In this document: positions 1 to 9,192 of the stretch, in pieces | How positions within the stretch are numbered: position 1 is the stretch's first letter | Layout: each line of letters opens with the position of its first letter | NCBI GenBank assembly: GCA_947648495.1 | Contig: CANSOA010000007.1 | Coordinates: 24,348-88,347, forward strand | DNA from: an uncultured Clostridium sp. | Lineage (GTDB): Bacteria; Bacillota; Clostridia; TANB77; CAG-508 | DNA length: 64,000 nucleotides | Reading direction: 5' to 3' | The notes under the pieces: generated by a model | The model's database searches: none | What the model saw: the letters and a program-made list of their open reading frames with translations, nothing else | What the model was told of the DNA's origin: nothing | Program-made: the position numbers and the translations under genes

Positions 1-698
1 ATTGAAAAAACAATTATCATTCCAGCGACCCAGTCAATCAACATTTGTTTATAGACTGATTTTTCTGATGCAATGGTTGAAATTGCCATTTTGATTCCTA
101 TAAAAATTAATAATATCAACATAAAAGCAATTACGATTAATCTCATAACGTAATACCATTTTGCAACAGATTCTTTTATACTTTTAACAATTTTATTGCC
201 CTTTTTTATAGTTTTTTCAGTAATTTCTTCACTATTTCTATCATCGTTCTTTTCCGCTGTAAATATATTGGCATTCAAAATCGGAACTCGATTAAATATA
301 ATTGTTTCAACATTTACAATCTGTTGTGAATAAGTGTCCATTCCCGCTAAAGCCTCGCTGAAAAAAGAAGCTAAATCAATTTCGACCCCTAATATGGCTG
401 TTAGCAGAATTTCCATAATTTCTATCCAACCAACAATAACCATTCTTATACCTAATGTCTTAATTCCTAATAAATAATTCGCAATTTCTCCTAGTGTTTC
501 TAAGATACTATCCCATAAATTTTTTCCTACAACATAAGTTCCGTCTTGTGTCCCTGAATAATAGAATTCTCCTTCTTTTAGTCTTAACTTTGCTTGTGAA
601 ACAGATGACGCTGAAAAGAATGATAAAACGACTGTTATCATTGTTACTACTAAAATTTTATAACATATTTTTTTGATTTGTAACCTCATTTTTTTCAT
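1..698 (-). CDS. VirB6/TrbL-like membrane protein, partial (runs off left edge)
   Basis: The reading frame is open from an ATG at 698 to base 1 and continues outside the window, so only about the first 232 residues are seen. It starts with a hydrophobic signal or membrane segment (about residues 10-32), has further hydrophobic stretches near 75-105 and a long one near 190-210. It is a paralogue of the gene at 2278-3468: both have a membrane segment leading into an M-A-I-S-T-x-A-S block followed by YKQML. A second ATG at 689 has better ribosome-binding-site spacing (AAAGGA upstream) and may be the true start. Position in the type IV secretion-like cluster and the multi-helix design suggest a VirB6-type channel component; the family call is inference. 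Confidence 0.65.
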   Translation of the reverse strand, partial: MKKMRLQIKKICYKILVVTMITVVLSFFSASSVSQAKLRLKEGEFYYSGTQDGTYVVGKNLWDSILETLGEIANYLLGIKTLGIRMVIVGWIEIMEILLTAILGVEIDLASFFSEALAGMDTYSQQIVNVETIIFNRVPILNANIFTAEKNDDRNSEEITEKTIKKGNKIVKSIKESVAKWYYVMRLIVIAFMLILLIFIGIKMAISTIASEKSVYKQMLIDWVAGMIIVFS

Positions 699-712
699 TC
701 CTTTCTCAAATT

Positions 713-2266
713 TTATTTCAGTTGTATGAAGACTTCTTTTTCATCATATTTTAAAATCCCATTTGCATAAGATTTTATTTTATACTCTTCCTCTCCTGCA
801 ATAATTGTTCCTTTTGTTTGATTTTTCAAATCGTAATAATAAATTCCCTTTCCCCTTCTACTGTAAGCAAATAAACTTTCATTAATCCATATATAAGAAT
901 TTATACTCTCACGCAACTGACAATCCACAAATTGTTCATTTTGCGAAATAAAATACAAACTAAGAATATTTTCATTCAAATCTAAATCTGCATAATATTG
1001 ATATATTTTTCCTCTGTTTCGCGTATCTTCTTTTTCAAATTTTTCTTGATATTCTGCGCATTTTTTTGAAAAATTCTGCTCTTTTTCATACCTTCTCATT
1101 TCAGCCTTATATACATTGTCCACTTGAAGCTGAGCCACAAACTCTGTATGTTCCAAATAGCGATTAACAACATCTTGTCCAACGCCAATATTATTGTATA
1201 AAACAATTCCATCTGTGTTATCATAATTTAATTTTATATCAATTCCTCTATTCGGATAACTTAAAAATACTGTTTCTTGGCCATACGTATATTCTTCATA
1301 ATCCTTCCACAAATACGTTAGTTCGTTCATGAAGTCAAGTAAAGAATTTTGCTCTTTTAAAAAATTATCCACTAATTTGAAAAATTCGTTATAATCATTT
1401 TCTTGCAAATTTCTATAAATAGAAATTTGGTCCTTTTCAAAAAACACATAAATTTCATTGCTTTTGTATCCAATTATGGTTTTGTCTTCATTTTGAAAAG
1501 TCGGTAATCCTAGCTTACTTATAATTATATCACTTTCTGTGCCAACAGTAAAGCCATTTACGATAGAATTTACATAATTTTTTTCGAAAATGATATTATA
1601 AATTTTACCATCAATCGTTCTTGTTCGTATTCCTTCATCAAAATAGACAAAATAATCTTGAAAAATGGCTTCTCTCGAACCAAACTGCGTAGAGGAATTC
1701 CAATTATTCTGAATACAATTAATAACTTCTGGAGCTTGAATGAATAAATCTGTTTTTTTAATTTCTTTATATTTCCTTAAACTAATTTGAGAGTCCATAT
1801 AAATAAAATAATCTTCTATGTTATTAATCAAAATTTTCTCTATCTTTTTATTACTGCATATTACTTGAATTTCAATTGGTTCTTCTTTGCTATTATCTAT
1901 CATTTGGAAACTATTGTAATTTAGAAATTCGGCTATTTTGTTGATTATATTGTTATAAAAGTTTTCATTGCTTTTTTCATCTTCATATAAATTATATTTG
2001 AACTGTGTATAAATATTGACTTTGAATCCTTCTGTTTCTTCCCTCTTTATGCGTATAAATTTACAACCATAATATTCTAAAATATCTTTAACCGATGCAA
2101 AATTGCCTGACATAATAGCTTGTTGTTTTTGTTCATTTTTCGCTTTTAAGGAGCTCATTAACACCATACAAAATACCAACATTACGGTTAAAATTATAAT
2201 CGCAATTATCATAAAGCGTTTTTTATTAGCTTCTTTTTGATTTTGATATTTTGCCGTTTGTTTCAT
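713..2266 (-). CDS. Membrane-anchored protein of unknown function in the type IV secretion-like cluster
   Basis: The protein has 517 residues, with one membrane segment near residues 17-39 and then a long, mostly polar part with many Glu, Lys, Tyr and Asn residues that should face outside the membrane. No catalytic motif is recognised. A GGAGGG Shine-Dalgarno sits five bases before the ATG. It lies 11 bases downstream of the VirB6-like gene 2278-3468 and 14 bases upstream of the second VirB6-like gene, so it is probably co-transcribed with the apparatus. By topology it could be a VirB8-like or scaffold component, but nothing in the sequence proves this. Confidence 0.6.
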   Translation of the reverse strand: MKQTAKYQNQKEANKKRFMIIAIIILTVMLVFCMVLMSSLKAKNEQKQQAIMSGNFASVKDILEYYGCKFIRIKREETEGFKVNIYTQFKYNLYEDEKSNENFYNNIINKIAEFLNYNSFQMIDNSKEEPIEIQVICSNKKIEKILINNIEDYFIYMDSQISLRKYKEIKKTDLFIQAPEVINCIQNNWNSSTQFGSREAIFQDYFVYFDEGIRTRTIDGKIYNIIFEKNYVNSIVNGFTVGTESDIIISKLGLPTFQNEDKTIIGYKSNEIYVFFEKDQISIYRNLQENDYNEFFKLVDNFLKEQNSLLDFMNELTYLWKDYEEYTYGQETVFLSYPNRGIDIKLNYDNTDGIVLYNNIGVGQDVVNRYLEHTEFVAQLQVDNVYKAEMRRYEKEQNFSKKCAEYQEKFEKEDTRNRGKIYQYYADLDLNENILSLYFISQNEQFVDCQLRESINSYIWINESLFAYSRRGKGIYYYDLKNQTKGTIIAGEEEYKIKSYANGILKYDEKEVFIQLK

Positions 2267-2277
2267 TTATCCCTCCA

Positions 2278-3468
2278 TTATTTTTCCTTTTTTCTTTCCT
2301 CATCAACTGGTCTTAAGCTTGTAACATTTCTCAAATTAAATAAGTACAATACCATTTTCTCGACTTTCGTCAATGCCAATAAAAATACTAATGCTACAAT
2401 CATAGAATGCTTTGCTATTTCTCCTGCTGTATATATAAATACTAGATAAATTAAAGCATGAATTGGTTGTATAAATACATTCATTGCTAATTCATTAAAC
2501 CATACAGAAAAGGCCTGTGCTTTTCCATCTCCGACTTTATCAATGGGATATATGACTGTAATAATTGGTGAAATTAATATCAAAAAGCCAACCGTAATTA
2601 ATCTTTTAAAATACGATAGAAAGAATTTTGTTTGTATAAATACCAAAAACCAATATGGTATAATATTTGCTACAAAATTCCAGCCTGCTTTTCCTAAAAG
2701 ACTTTTTTGCATGGTATCAATAAGCTCTGCTTCAAACCCTATTTCTCCATTATCAATTAAGTTACATTTCATGTTGTAAATGACATTTCCAAATATTTCA
2801 CCTATATTAATGATTATAATAATGATATATTGCATTAAAAACAATAATACCATCCCTTCAATCCAAGCCATTAACATTTGTTTATATTTGGTTTTGTCAG
2901 AAGCTACTGTTGATATTGCCATTCTAATTCCAACATATATTAAAATTAGCAGACTAAGAGCAATTGCTAGTAAACGCAATATAATAAAGAATTTTGCAAC
3001 ACTTTTTTTTACACTTGTTGTTATAGAAGAATCCATTTCTACTACTTTTTTATTACCACTAGCTCCTATTTCGTATGTTTTGTCAAAATTGAAATAATTT
3101 ATATTAAACAAACCAATTTCATTAAATACTGCTTTTTCTATAGTAAATAATCCGTTTGTACCACAAACGATTGACATACCACATTGCATCAAAAGAGGAT
3201 ATAGATTGGCTACAATTGCTAATGTTCCTGCAATAGCTTCAAAAATGCTACCTAGTAAATCTGGTATAATCTTTTGTTCTCCTCCTAGCATACCGCTTTT
3301 ATCTTCTACTTTTCCTTCATTAATAAGTTTTTCTTGGTCTTTTCCTGTAATTGATTCATCTGTAATAGTATCCGCTCCTTGGAAACTCATTTCTGCATAA
3401 GTATCACTACAAAATATGAAATTAAATAAAACCATCACTATCAATAGTGAACTTACTATTTTTTTCAT
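2278..3468 (-). CDS. VirB6/TrbL-like polytopic membrane protein
   Basis: About 396 residues from the ATG at 3468, which is preceded by GAGG at good spacing; an in-frame ATG four codons upstream (3480) lacks that spacing. There is an N-terminal signal-like segment ending near SDTYAEM, then hydrophobic segments near residues 75-95, 165-190, 205-225, 270-310, 330-350 and 360-380. The arrangement of a long amphipathic N-terminal half followed by a helical bundle is typical of the VirB6/TrbL membrane channel of Gram-positive conjugation-type machines. It is paralogous to the partial gene at 1-698. Its 3' neighbour is the anchored protein 713-2266 and its 5' neighbour the VirB4 ATPase, matching common Firmicutes type IV secretion order. 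Confidence 0.7.
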   Translation of the reverse strand: MKKIVSSLLIVMVLFNFIFCSDTYAEMSFQGADTITDESITGKDQEKLINEGKVEDKSGMLGGEQKIIPDLLGSIFEAIAGTLAIVANLYPLLMQCGMSIVCGTNGLFTIEKAVFNEIGLFNINYFNFDKTYEIGASGNKKVVEMDSSITTSVKKSVAKFFIILRLLAIALSLLILIYVGIRMAISTVASDKTKYKQMLMAWIEGMVLLFLMQYIIIIIINIGEIFGNVIYNMKCNLIDNGEIGFEAELIDTMQKSLLGKAGWNFVANIIPYWFLVFIQTKFFLSYFKRLITVGFLILISPIITVIYPIDKVGDGKAQAFSVWFNELAMNVFIQPIHALIYLVFIYTAGEIAKHSMIVALVFLLALTKVEKMVLYLFNLRNVTSLRPVDEERKKEK

Positions 3469-3486
3469 TGATAACCTCATCTTTAA

Positions 3487-5479
3487 TTATTGTTGTTGCT
3501 GTCTTGCTTTTTCCATTTCAATTTGTTTGCTTAAATTAGTCTCCACAAATTCCATTTCTTTTCCAGTTGGTTGGATTGCTAAAATAGCTGAATCGCCACC
3601 AACCCTAAGTAAGCCTTCACCTCTACCGCAAGTAACTAAGAAACTTGCTTCTCCATCACTTAATTTGAATACTTCTTGTAAATATTCGATTTCAGATTTA
3701 TCTTGTGCTAAAAATAGTTTGGTCTCTGATGATGTTAAAATGGCTTGTGCCTCTGGTTTTTCATAAAAATCTTGAAATTTTTGTGAAATAACAGCCAATG
3801 AAACATTTCTTTTTCTCGCACGTCTTGCCATCGTATTTAGGAAATCAACCGCTTCTGGAAGTGGAAGCATCATCCAAGCTTCATCAATCAAAACTCTTTT
3901 TTTAGCAGCTTTTGATTTATCTTCACTATTTTTCTTAACGTATTTTTCCCAAACCCAAGAAAGCAATATTTGTTGAGCAAGTGGTCTTGCAAATCTTTCT
4001 TCCAATTGCGAAATATCTAGATTAATAAATGGTACACCTTCCAATAACTCGAACGTTGATTGTCCATCAAAATATGCCATTTGCCCATGCAATTCTCTGA
4101 CATATTGTTTCATAACTTTTACCAAATAACTGTAATGAAAACGATAATCTGGATTTTGATTTTCCTGTGCTTTTCTACAAATTCTCTTGTACCAGGAACC
4201 AATTGTAGGCATTTGTTTTTTCACTCTTCCTAAATAATTATCGCCTAAATTAATAGAATTCCCATTACTTCTCTCGTACAAACTCTCAACAGTGTCATTG
4301 ATGCCACGTCCAACGTATTCTTCCAAAACTGCTTCTGAAATAATTTGTTTGGTAAGCTCGTTTACTTCTTTGCTACCTGTACTTCCGTCTTGCCATTGTA
4401 AGCAAACCTTGTGTTACGTCTTCTACTTTGTTTTCTACACTGACAACTGTTCTTTCTTTTCCTGTTATTTCATCTTTGATAACCTCTGGTTCAATATCAA
4501 ACACATTAATAATTGTTTTTGAAGTGGGACTAATCACCACATTTACGCCACCTAAGGATTCTGCCACTGAACCATATTCACCTTCTGCATCTAATGCTAA
4601 ACTTTCAATTCCCATTAAAATAGAAGAACGAGCTGAAAGTGTTTTGATCGTAACGGATTTACCAGCACCAGATTTACCAAAAATAATCATGTTATAGTTT
4701 GTTAATTTTGAGCTGAAATTGTCATATAAAATTGGCAAACCTGTTTGTTTATTAAATCCTAACGGAATTCCATTTTCGTGACCAACTTCTGAATTGAAAA
4801 ATGGGAATACCGTCGACATTGCCCTTCTATCAAAAGTATGGGACTTGTTTAATTTATTTTCGCCAAATGGCACATTGGAACGAAACGCTTCATCTTGCAT
4901 CGCCCAAGCTGGTTTCATGTCAATTAGATTTTTTGACATTTCATTGGTTAACAATTCTGTATATCTGTCCAATTCCTCCATACTGTACGCAAAAATGGTG
5001 GAAATAATGGTTGAATCAAATAGTTTATTAAAACCTGCTGCAATGGCATCTCTTAGTTCTTCTGCCTCCATTCTCTTTTGGGCAATAATTCTTTCTCTGT
5101 TAATATCTCCTCTATCTTGTGCCACACATCTTTCTGACTCTAACTCATTAATCGTTCGGTTCAAATCTGTTTGTGAACTTGCTTCACTAATTGGATTGAT
5201 AAAAACAGATACATTAATATCTCCAAATGTATACATTCCTCTTAAAAATTCTGGGAAAGTACACATTCTAGGTAACGCTGCGACAATCATACTTCTTGCA
5301 TATCTCGTTCGATTGGAAGCAATTTCAATGTGGTTTGTATAACTAGCATCAATTCCACCTGGTGCAATTAAATGCTTAATATCTTTTTCTTCTTTTTTAA
5401 AAATACTTTTTTGTTCTTTTTCTTTGTTGACCTCTAATTCTAATTCATTCGTAGTTGTTTGTTTTTTATTTCCAAACAT
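3487..5479 (-). CDS. virB4: VirB4/TrsE-type secretion ATPase, with a +1 frame break at an in-frame CGG
   Basis: The gene is read in two frames. Codons 1-364 run from ATG 5479 (AAGGGGG upstream) and include a Walker A box GKSGAGKS near residues 268-275. Codon 365 is CGG (bases 4385-4387), after which the zero frame stops four codons later. Moving forward one base at that CGG reads GGA-AGT-ACA-GGT and continues through EVNELTKQ into the Walker B block VLIDEAW (about 529-535) and a C-terminal RecA-like domain, giving about 663 residues. The span is 3n+1. VirB4 ATPases energise pilus assembly and substrate transfer in type IV secretion. The C-terminal half alone would lack a Walker A, so the two halves belong together. 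Neighbours are VirB6-like and PrgI-like genes. Confidence 0.85.
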
Positions 5480-5497
5480 ACTGATTCCCCCTTTTCT

Positions 5498-6856
5498 TTA
5501 GTTCTCTGGTGTTATTCTTTTTTTCATCACTTTTTTCTCTGGAGTTTCAAGTGTTGTGTCTTGTTCTATCGCCTTTGTTGATTGTTTTTGCATAACCTGT
5601 TTCGTTCGTTGCCCTTGTGCTGGTGGAACTCTTCTTTGTAATGGTTTATTGGGTTCTGTTTTGGCTACATCAACTTCAACTGGTTGTTCCTTAGGTTCTT
5701 CTTTGTATTGTTCGACATTTTCCTTTGCAATTTCAAAAACCCTTTTGTTTAATTGATCTTCATATTGATCCAATATTTCATTTGCCTTTTCTTTCACTCT
5801 TGTTGTTTTATTTCTCTCTTTTTCTAAATCTTCCATTTGTTTTTGTTTATCTGCTCTTAAAATGCTATCTGTCGCCAAATCAATTGCTTCTATGTTGATT
5901 TCTTTGTCTAGTTTTTCTTGTTTCTTTTCTAAAATATCTTTTCCAGAGCTATATAAAGCATCATATTGCGCATCCAAAGCTTTTGAAAATTGATAAATTT
6001 CTGATTCGTCTCTGTTGTAAGCAATATACAATAATTCTACTAATTCCTCTGAATCCAAGATTCGACTGGTAACCTGCGAACTCGCTAACGAACTCGATAT
6101 GTTTTGACATCTTGTATATAATTCAGAAAAACACATACTATCAATTTCATCTTTTGAATAATTCGCTAAATTTCCACCCAATTCATTCACAAAATACGAT
6201 ACAACCACATATGTTTTTTGCTGAAGAATATTTTGGTTTGAATTTAAACGGTCCACATAATCTGTTATGTCAATTCCGTAATTTAGGACATTTTCTTTTC
6301 TTCTTTTTTCAAATTCTAATTTTTCAAGCAATGGTCGATTGTTCGCTCTTTTAGCTTGAATAATTTTTAAACCAATTTTTTCAATATCACTTTTTAAGAC
6401 ATTGACTCTTTCTTTATATCCTGCTACAATTTCTTTCAAGTTTAATGTTCTACTTTGAACATATAATTGAATCGGAAATCTCAAGGTATTCAAAAATTGT
6501 ACAAATCCTTCTTCTACTGCAATTTTTTCCTGTTCTGACATCAAGTCATAATTTACACCATTACATTGCAAAACCATAACATATTGCGTTTTATTTTTTC
6601 GGATAATCATGTTATCAATAATTTCATCAAACTCCATAAAATCCATAATAGATTGCTGTGTTAATTCTCCTTGAAATCTGCCATAGTTTTCAATTTTTTT
6701 AGTCTCTTTTTGTTCTTCTTCGGAATAAAAAACTGAAGTTTGTTCCTCCTGCTTTTGTTTTTTGGGCTTAATTAAATATAAATAAAATATCACCAACAAA
6801 AACATGATAAAAATAATGACACCAATCATTATTTGTAATACAGTAATAATATCCAT
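5498..6856 (-). CDS. Membrane protein resembling a detached VirB4 N-terminal region, with a long charged tail
   Basis: The protein has 452 residues. One membrane segment (about 5-30) precedes a soluble domain around residues 60-300 with the alternating strand/helix pattern seen in VirB4/TraC N-terminal domains, including FPIQLYVQSRTLNL. A Lys/Glu-rich coiled region (about 300-385) is followed by a Pro/Gln/Thr-rich tail to the C terminus. There is no Walker motif. It lies 18 bases upstream of the VirB4 ATPase and directly abuts the PrgI-like gene (6857), so the three are almost certainly one transcript. I infer a structural partner of the ATPase; orthology to a named family is not established from sequence reading alone. 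Confidence 0.6.
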   Translation of the reverse strand: MDIITVLQIMIGVIIFIMFLLVIFYLYLIKPKKQKQEEQTSVFYSEEEQKETKKIENYGRFQGELTQQSIMDFMEFDEIIDNMIIRKNKTQYVMVLQCNGVNYDLMSEQEKIAVEEGFVQFLNTLRFPIQLYVQSRTLNLKEIVAGYKERVNVLKSDIEKIGLKIIQAKRANNRPLLEKLEFEKRRKENVLNYGIDITDYVDRLNSNQNILQQKTYVVVSYFVNELGGNLANYSKDEIDSMCFSELYTRCQNISSSLASSQVTSRILDSEELVELLYIAYNRDESEIYQFSKALDAQYDALYSSGKDILEKKQEKLDKEINIEAIDLATDSILRADKQKQMEDLEKERNKTTRVKEKANEILDQYEDQLNKRVFEIAKENVEQYKEEPKEQPVEVDVAKTEPNKPLQRRVPPAQGQRTKQVMQKQSTKAIEQDTTLETPEKKVMKKRITPEN

Positions 6857-7201
6857 CTATTTTTCCTCCTTTGTACTTTCATAGTAAGTATAAATTTTAC
6901 GTTTTTTTCTAAACTTAATATAGCGAATAATAATCTCACTAATTGGCTCTCCACCAATTTTTTTTGTAACTGGAATACTAACAATTGTCGGAATTTTTAC
7001 TGCTCCTATTATATAGCCAATCACCGCAAAAATCGCCATGGCAATAATTCCAACTTTCTTCAATGCCAACATCGAAAATAATCCAAAAAATAAAGCTCCT
7101 ACACCAGCTCCTATCGCTGTTGTTATTAATGATTTGATAGAGAAAATATATAAAATTCTCGTCTCTCCTTTATAATTACGTGGTATATAATATGTACCCA
7201 T
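6857..7201 (-). CDS. PrgI family (VirB3-like) protein
   Basis: A 114-residue protein with two adjacent membrane segments (about 22-45 and 48-70) after a short N-terminal cytoplasmic part starting MGTYYIPRNYKGE, and a basic C-terminal tail. This size and topology are those of PrgI-family proteins, which take the VirB3 position in Gram-positive type IV secretion systems and sit next to virB4. The ATG is preceded by GGAGG. It lies between the pilin gene at 7225 and the VirB4-related genes, as VirB2-VirB3-VirB4 order predicts. Confidence 0.75.
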   Translation of the reverse strand: MGTYYIPRNYKGETRILYIFSIKSLITTAIGAGVGALFFGLFSMLALKKVGIIAMAIFAVIGYIIGAVKIPTIVSIPVTKKIGGEPISEIIIRYIKFRKKRKIYTYYESTKEEK

Positions 7202-7224
7202 TTTTCATTCCTCCTTTGTTTGTC

Positions 7225-7623
7225 TTAAAATTTACTTACTACCCCTATAACTGCTTTCCAGATTCCATAAGCTCCAAATATAACAATACCAGCAACTGCA
7301 AGTCCAATGAGTTGTTGTTTTAAAGCAGCTTGTTTATCTGGTGGTGATACAATATACTTAATTCCCATATACGTTGCCGCCGCAACCATAACACCTGCAC
7401 CTACCATTGTCAGTATTTGTCCTAATCCTAAAAAATTATCTGTTATTGATTTTGTATTAAAATCTTCTACTTGTTTTCCTCCTTTGGTAACAAAACTATT
7501 CGCCTGTTTTTCCATTTTCTGCAATAGTGTTTCCGCTCTAACTCCAAAATGATTTATATAAATTACAACGATTAGTAAGTTTACTAACAAAAATACAATT
7601 AAAAACTTTTTCTTCTTATTCAT
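7225..7623 (-). CDS. VirB2/TrbC-like pilin subunit (paralogue 1)
   Basis: A 132-residue protein with an N-terminal signal-like helix (about 5-25), a linker, and two hydrophobic helices (about 68-90 and 105-128) separated by a short polar turn, KYIVSPPDKQAALKQQ. This is the VirB2/TrbC pilin plan. It is the most divergent of seven tandem paralogues: the turn has PPDKQAALKQ instead of the S-A-A-P-x-E-K-A pattern of the others. It is the pilin closest to the PrgI and VirB4 genes and may be the core subunit; that ranking is inference. Confidence 0.7.
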   Translation of the reverse strand: MNKKKKFLIVFLLVNLLIVVIYINHFGVRAETLLQKMEKQANSFVTKGGKQVEDFNTKSITDNFLGLGQILTMVGAGVMVAAATYMGIKYIVSPPDKQAALKQQLIGLAVAGIVIFGAYGIWKAVIGVVSKF

Positions 7624-7744
7624 TTATCGCTACCTACCTTTAAATTTTTATAATATATCATTTTTATTATAATTTAAAAATCAAAATTTTTCAACATTTT
7701 TCGTGTAATTTCTTCATTTGTAACATAAATGTAATAAAAAAAGC

Positions 7745-7764
7745 GAAAAAACCGAAAGTTTTTC
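7745..7764 (-). terminator. Candidate terminator after pilin paralogue 2
   Basis: On the minus strand a short stem (GAAAAAC with GTTTTTTC, loop TTTCG-like) is followed by CGCTTTTTTT. It lies just downstream of the gene at 7784-8179 and would separate it from the 7225-7623 pilin and the core genes. Confidence 0.45.
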
Positions 7765-7783
7765 CACTTTTTACCACCTAAAT

Positions 7784-8179
7784 TTATGAATTTAAACTAA
7801 GTCCCACATCTGCTATAATTGAGACTATATGTAATGATGCAAACAATAAGGCACAACCGATTACAATTGGAACTGCTTGCTTTTTTATATCTGCTTTTTC
7901 ATTTGAACTCGCCATCATATATTTAATTCCAAGAATTGTCACTACGATAAGAGAGATGCCACTTCCAGCTATACGAATTAATACGATAGTAGTCGCAAGA
8001 ACTTTTGCAATTCCTTCGTCAGAATTTACAGTAGTACTTCCAACAGAGCTCATATCGCTTATCATTGTATCCATTTGGGTTGTATCTTTTTTATCTTCAC
8101 CTGCGAATGTTTGCATTGGAGTTAAAGCTATGAGCATACAAAATATTGCTAATATAATTACACATTTTTTTATTTTCAT
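7784..8179 (-). CDS. VirB2/TrbC-like pilin subunit (paralogue 2)
   Basis: A 131-residue protein with a signal peptide (about 5-26, ending near TFAGEDKK), a polar segment, and two hydrophobic helices joined by the turn KYMMASSNEKADIKKQ. The pattern G-I-K-Y-M-x-A-x-x-x-E-K-A is shared with the next five genes upstream. It is probably processed to a membrane-stored subunit of about 100 residues. A weak hairpin follows the stop. Confidence 0.7.
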   Translation of the reverse strand: MKIKKCVIILAIFCMLIALTPMQTFAGEDKKDTTQMDTMISDMSSVGSTTVNSDEGIAKVLATTIVLIRIAGSGISLIVVTILGIKYMMASSNEKADIKKQAVPIVIGCALLFASLHIVSIIADVGLSLNS

Positions 8180-8213
8180 ATCTTATTTTCCTCTCTTTGT
8201 TTTCACTGTTAAA

Positions 8214-8630
8214 TTATAAAGTAGTATTAAATATATTTTCAAAAGTATCTTTTATTATATCTAATATGCTTACTGTTCCAATTACAACAATGGCACCAAT
8301 TGTGAACGTGATTAGTTGACCTTTTATATTAGCCTTTTCAGTTGGTGAAGCTGACATGTATTTGATACCTAAATACGTTATCATAATGATTGAAACTCCT
8401 GTTGCAACAATTCTAACCACATTTAATATTGGAACTACTATTTTGGTTATAAGCGTTTTTCCACCTTCTATATCCTCTGAACCTGCTGTTCCGAACATCG
8501 CAACAATATTGCTTCCTGCTTTAGGCTCCTCTTCTTGAGCATTACTTACTACTCGAATGGAAATCACTATTATCATAATGAAAAGAATGATTATCATTTT
8601 TTTTATTTTTCTATTCATTTTGTCCTCCAA
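8214..8630 (-). CDS. VirB2/TrbC-like pilin subunit (paralogue 3)
   Basis: A 138-residue protein with a basic N terminus, signal helix (about 11-30) and two hydrophobic helices around the turn KYMSASPTEKANIKGQ. The start could also be the ATG four codons later (MNRKIKK), which resembles the starts of paralogues 4 and 7. It lies 34 bases upstream of paralogue 2, so the two are likely one transcript; the gap to paralogue 4 holds a strong terminator, implying a separate promoter in 8631-8716. Confidence 0.7.
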   Translation of the reverse strand: MEDKMNRKIKKMIIILFIMIIVISIRVVSNAQEEEPKAGSNIVAMFGTAGSEDIEGGKTLITKIVVPILNVVRIVATGVSIIMITYLGIKYMSASPTEKANIKGQLITFTIGAIVVIGTVSILDIIKDTFENIFNTTL

Positions 8631-8716
8631 AATTATTAAGTTTTGTCTCTAATTTTATTATACCGAAAGTTTTTACTTTTTTCAACAAATTTCTTAAAAT
8701 AAATTTTATTTTTTGC

Positions 8717-8753
8717 ATAAAAAAACTATATTGGCTCAATTGCTAATATAGTT
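8717..8753 (-). terminator. Rho-independent terminator after pilin paralogue 4
   Basis: A perfect 9-bp stem (AACTATATT with AATATAGTT, arms 8724-8732 and 8745-8753) is followed on the minus strand by a run of T. It begins 10 bases after the stop of the gene at 8763-9173. Confidence 0.85.
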
Positions 8754-8762
8754 CCTTTTAAA

Positions 8763-9173
8763 CTATTTTGTATTTTCTGTAGCAAAATTAATAATTACAG
8801 CCAATATATTAGAAGATGCAAAAAGGATTACTGCTCCAACAATATACGCTGTTGCCGATTTTTTAAACTCTGCTTTTTCAGTTGGCGCTGCTGACATGTA
8901 TTTGATAGCTATATAACTTATCATAATAATAGCAATTCCTGTTCCTACTATTCTAATTGTGTTTATGATTGTTCCCATGATATTTTGAGTTGTACTTGTT
9001 ACTTGTTGGTTTTCTGTTGATACCTTATCAAATCCTTCAAAATTATCTACACTCCAAGAAGTAAATCCCGATGCACTTCCATTATTGGCAGCAAAAACTG
9101 GCAAACTATTGGCAATTCCCAGATATAATATCAATAAGAAAATTGATACTATCTTTAATATTTTTCTATTCAT
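8763..9173 (-). CDS. VirB2/TrbC-like pilin subunit (paralogue 4)
   Basis: A 136-residue protein starting MNRKILK, with signal peptide to about residue 29 (ends PVFAANN), a Ser/Thr/Asn-rich mature N terminus with an aromatic SWSVDNFEGF patch, and two hydrophobic helices joined by KYMSAAPTEKAEFKKS. It is very close to paralogue 5 over the last 70 residues (TAYIVGAV block). It ends in a strong terminator and lies 19 bases downstream of paralogue 5. Confidence 0.75.
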   Translation of the reverse strand: MNRKILKIVSIFLLILYLGIANSLPVFAANNGSASGFTSWSVDNFEGFDKVSTENQQVTSTTQNIMGTIINTIRIVGTGIAIIMISYIAIKYMSAAPTEKAEFKKSATAYIVGAVILFASSNILAVIINFATENTK

Positions 9174-9192
9174 ACTTTCCTCCTACTTGATT

